NCBI GenBank assembly: GCA_024401335.1
Contig: JAKSLH010000010.1
Location: 27,000-90,999 of the forward strand
Length of the DNA: 64,000 bases
Direction: 5' to 3'
DNA from: Bacteroidales bacterium
GTDB lineage: Bacteria > Bacteroidota > Bacteroidia > Bacteroidales > Marinilabiliaceae
Shown: positions 61,970 to 64,000 of the stretch, piece by piece
Layout: the number at the start of each line of letters is the position of its first letter
Position numbering within the stretch: the first letter of the stretch is position 1
Made by a program: the position numbers and the translations under genes
The notes under the pieces: generated by a model
Told to the model about the DNA's origin: nothing
The model's input: the letters and a program-made list of their open reading frames with translations, nothing else
Database searches by the model: none

Positions 61970-63421
61970 TTAGCAGAACAGGTCATCTAATGTCAGTTCT
62001 TTTTGAATACACGATGAGTATTCGTTCTTTTCTATACCCTTTGTGGTAATCATAGTAACTATTACACTTTTGTCAGTTCCCGTAACTTCTATAAGAGTGT
62101 TGACTTTGCGTTCAATATCTTCTTCGTCCTTGGCAGTCAGTGCGTATGGCTTGTTGTAATACTTCATCTCACACACGTTGATAGTCTTGTCTGCACGGTC
62201 AATCAGCATGTCTATCTGAGCTTTACGGTTTTCTCCCTTTCCGAACCAGGAGAAGATGTTTGTTGCAATTCCAGAAATGCCTAGTGCTTTTTTTATTTGC
62301 TCGATGTGGTTGAGGCAGAGCATTTCGAAAGAGAGACCACACCATATATTGTGTGATGGGGAGTTCTGGTTGTTTGTCCAATAATTGGCATCATGAGCCG
62401 AAGCCTTACGCATTACCTGGAAATAGAATAGTGTAAATGGATCGACGAGTTGATATAATGAATCTGAGCTTTGTCGATCGTTTGACCTTGTTCTATTAAG
62501 ATTGGTCGAGAATGGTTCGTAGCAACGAATAAAACCACAACTATTCAGTTCTTCCAATAGCGTTGAAAACTTGCCATTGTCTGCAATCTTAGTTTTAGCG
62601 ATAATTTCCTGTCTTGTAAGCCCCATTCCTTTGCTGGCCAATGCTGTAACAACCTTGATGTGGTTCGAGGCACTCTTGTAGAGTGAATTGTACAGACTTT
62701 GAAATTCATCATGCAGTTCTCCATCGTCAGCAAAAAGTAATCGGTCAATGTTTTGCGCCACACTTTCACTCTTCACCATCTTCGACATGTAATACGGCAC
62801 TCCTCCCAATACCATATAACATTCTGCAATCTGCATGGCAGAGTATCGGAATCCAAGAGCAGAGAAATATGCCTGACATTCGCCTAACGAGAAAGGCTTC
62901 AGAGGTATCTTGTGAGTTACTCGGTTGTGCAATCCGCCCCGGTTTTTAATCAGATTGTTGATGATCCAGGAGGTTGCACTGCCGCAAACAATCAGTTTGA
63001 TATCATTACGCCATGAAGCCCATGAGTTCCAGAAATGTTCGAGACCACTGATAAAGTTCGAACGTGGAGTGTCCATCCAAGGCATTTCATCAATAAAGAT
63101 AATCTTTCGGCCTTCAGGGAGTGACTCAAGATAGTTTTCAAGTGCAAAGAATGCCTCAAGCCAAGTATTTACAGTCGAAACGTTGCCTCCTTGGCGGCGA
63201 ATGCCTTCCATAAAGTTGGACAACTGCATGCGCATAGTTACCTTGTTCATGCCAGCTACGTAGAAAGCATAATCGTCACCGACGACCTGCTGTATCAAGT
63301 AAGTTTTACCTACACGTCGTCTGCCATAAATAGCGATGAACTCAGATTGTTCAGAATTCAGGTAGTCATTTAACAACTTTTGTTCTTTCTCTCGGCCTAT
63401 AAAAAACTTTTTGTTTGCCAT
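61970..63421 (-). CDS. AAA ATPase with DUF234-type C-terminal domain
   Basis: The start at 63421 (MANKKFFIGREKEQ) is chosen because upstream codons do not belong to the family. The 483-aa protein has an N-terminal STAND-like ATPase: Walker A GRRRVGKT (33-40), Walker B KIIFIDEMPW, and a winged-helix-like middle domain (MGLTRQEIIAKTKIADNGKFS). The C-terminal part matches the DUF234 nuclease-like domain, with EMKYYNKPYALTAKDEE resembling an E-x-K core. Members are common in Bacteroidetes, often several per genome; their role is unclear, possibly defence or toxin-like. It converges on the nuclease gene. Confidence 0.8.
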   Translation of the reverse strand: MANKKFFIGREKEQKLLNDYLNSEQSEFIAIYGRRRVGKTYLIQQVVGDDYAFYVAGMNKVTMRMQLSNFMEGIRRQGGNVSTVNTWLEAFFALENYLESLPEGRKIIFIDEMPWMDTPRSNFISGLEHFWNSWASWRNDIKLIVCGSATSWIINNLIKNRGGLHNRVTHKIPLKPFSLGECQAYFSALGFRYSAMQIAECYMVLGGVPYYMSKMVKSESVAQNIDRLLFADDGELHDEFQSLYNSLYKSASNHIKVVTALASKGMGLTRQEIIAKTKIADNGKFSTLLEELNSCGFIRCYEPFSTNLNRTRSNDRQSSDSLYQLVDPFTLFYFQVMRKASAHDANYWTNNQNSPSHNIWCGLSFEMLCLNHIEQIKKALGISGIATNIFSWFGKGENRKAQIDMLIDRADKTINVCEMKYYNKPYALTAKDEEDIERKVNTLIEVTGTDKSVIVTMITTKGIEKNEYSSCIQKELTLDDLFC

Positions 63422-63572
63422 TATTGAACTATAATTGATGGCGCAAAGATATGTTTTTGGACTAGAAAAACAATATATATTGCACGAAAACGGTCGCAAA
63501 GGGGGTGATTTTAATACATTAGCGACCTGTTTCGTGCATTGTGCGATAGAAACAGCGCACTAACAAGCCGTT

Positions 63573-63603
63573 GTCGGACAATGGTCGGACAACAGTCGGA
63601 CGA
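63573..63603. repeat. three tandem GTCGGACRA units at 11-base spacing
   Basis: GTCGGACAA (63573), GTCGGACAA (63584) and GTCGGACGA (63595) lie exactly 11 bases apart, so all would be on one face of the helix. Candidate regulator-binding array between two divergent genes. Confidence 0.5.
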
Positions 63604-63725
63604 CCTTCGGGCTGCATCTTTTGCATCGATGTGACTGGTTACTCGGACATTGCCATAGAGGCAAACAACATATGCCAGAACAAAAAAGACGACACAGAAT
63701 CGAGACTGTTCGACATTCCGTAGCC

Positions 63726-63747
63726 AAAAGGAATGAAATGGAACAAA
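63726..63747 (+). promoter_or_regulatory. conserved element copy B
   Basis: AAAA followed by GGAATGAAATGGAACAAA, differing at one base from copy A at 57417-57438, and at the same distance from its -7 box. Confidence 0.6.
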
Positions 63748-63766
63748 TGACATGATTGTTTTATGA

Positions 63767-63774
63767 TATTTTTG
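63767..63774 (+). promoter_or_regulatory. -7 box (TATTTTTG) for the last gene
   Basis: TATTTTTG matches TAnnTTTG; the ATG lies 43 bases downstream. Confidence 0.55.
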
Positions 63775-63816
63775 CATTGATTAATAAAACTGAACAATCG
63801 GAATAAGACAAACACT

Positions 63817-64000
63817 ATGAGGAATCTCGCAATAGCACTATTATGCGCAATGATGTCGTCATATAATGCGACAGCGCAAGAGGCAGAGATATCGGCAGGA
63901 CGTCCGGGAATGTCGACAGGAGTAGACGTAATGCCTGTAGGGAAGATACAATGGGAGACAGGCTTTGGATGTGAAAGAGACAACACAAGTCAAGTCGACA
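63817..64000 (+). CDS. exported transporter-like protein, 5' part (cut by window end)
   Basis: The open frame starts at ATG 63817 and runs off the window. It has a signal peptide (MRNLAIALLCAMMSSYNA with a following TAQ) and then SAGRPGMSTGVDVMPVGKIQ and WETGFGCERDN, a pattern like the start of MetA-pathway (phenol degradation) outer-membrane proteins, which form beta-barrels. Only 61 residues are visible, so the family is tentative. It shares a promoter-region element with the OmpA/TerB cluster. Confidence 0.55.
   Translation, partial: MRNLAIALLCAMMSSYNATAQEAEISAGRPGMSTGVDVMPVGKIQWETGFGCERDNTSQVD

Larger units (their letters stand above)
63422..63816. other. intergenic region upstream of the last gene
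   Basis: No gene is seen in these ~395 bases. They hold a three-copy GTCGGAC repeat (63573-63603), element copy B (63726-63747) and a -7 box (63767-63774). Promoter elements for the divergent ATPase are not obvious. Confidence 0.5.

Noticed and set aside
61970-63499. Longer form of the DUF234 ATPase from an upstream start
   Set aside because: The added 26 residues do not resemble the family; MANKKFFIGRE is the typical opening.
1-64000. tRNA, rRNA or complete insertion sequence
   Set aside because: No cloverleaf with a matching anticodon, no rRNA-like stretch and no transposase gene were found by reading.

Overview
The window looks like chromosomal DNA of a Bacteroidales bacterium, most likely Prevotellaceae (Prevotella/Segatella-like). 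The signs are: the moxR-DUF58-batABCDE aerotolerance operon; murA followed by a DUF4290 gene; short primary sigma factors of 285-286 aa without region 1.1; a KdsC/DUF2520/UbiA group; many Bacteroidetes-type -7 boxes (TAnnTTTG) in front of genes; and very few Shine-Dalgarno sequences. This assignment rests on gene content only. No rRNA, tRNA, CRISPR array or complete insertion sequence was seen.

Layout. 1-2.8 kb (+): end of a DUF2520 gene, KdsC-type phosphatase, UbiA prenyltransferase, nitroreductase. 2.9-21 kb (mostly -): BY-kinase next to a metal-site-degenerate amidohydrolase, DsbD, an acyl-CoA dehydrogenase/EtfA/EtfB operon, UvrD/PcrA helicase, a histidine-rich secreted protein (+), QueH, DnaN, peptide deformylase, RuvX, TrkA, DapA. 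21-30 kb: an ACT-like protein (+), then the complete Bat operon (-). 30-38 kb: SPOR lipoprotein, DnaJ/GrpE, two TlpA-like proteins (one without its cysteines), an alpha/beta hydrolase, transketolase and RpiB. 38-45 kb: MurA, DUF4290, RpoD copy 1, HtrA/DegQ, RDD protein, Der. 45-54 kb: SpoIIE-type phosphatase, small unknown protein, DASS transporter, RpoD copy 2, PlsC, RF3, Era. 54-57 kb: TonB-dependent receptor. 57.5-64 kb: an accessory-looking stretch.

The accessory stretch is the most promising place for something undescribed. One promoter leads into six co-directional genes ending at a strong terminator: a membrane protein with an unknown cytosolic domain fused to OmpA, a 44-aa basic peptide, a double-TerB protein, and three proteins sharing one unknown fold. 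Just downstream lie a frame-disrupted TerB-like gene and a probable modification-dependent restriction nuclease of the AbaSI/PvuRts1I type, then a convergent DUF234-type ATPase. An 18-bp element at the six-gene promoter recurs at the promoter of the last, truncated gene.

Other notable signals: a consensus-perfect sigma-54 promoter with three upstream repeats in front of the histidine-rich protein; a MurA with aspartate at the fosfomycin-target cysteine; and a dispersed intergenic repeat built from GCTACGAAA-type units plus a TTGCAACAAA tail. Start codons were mostly chosen from signal peptides, domain starts or promoter distance. All function calls come from reading motifs by eye, without database searches.
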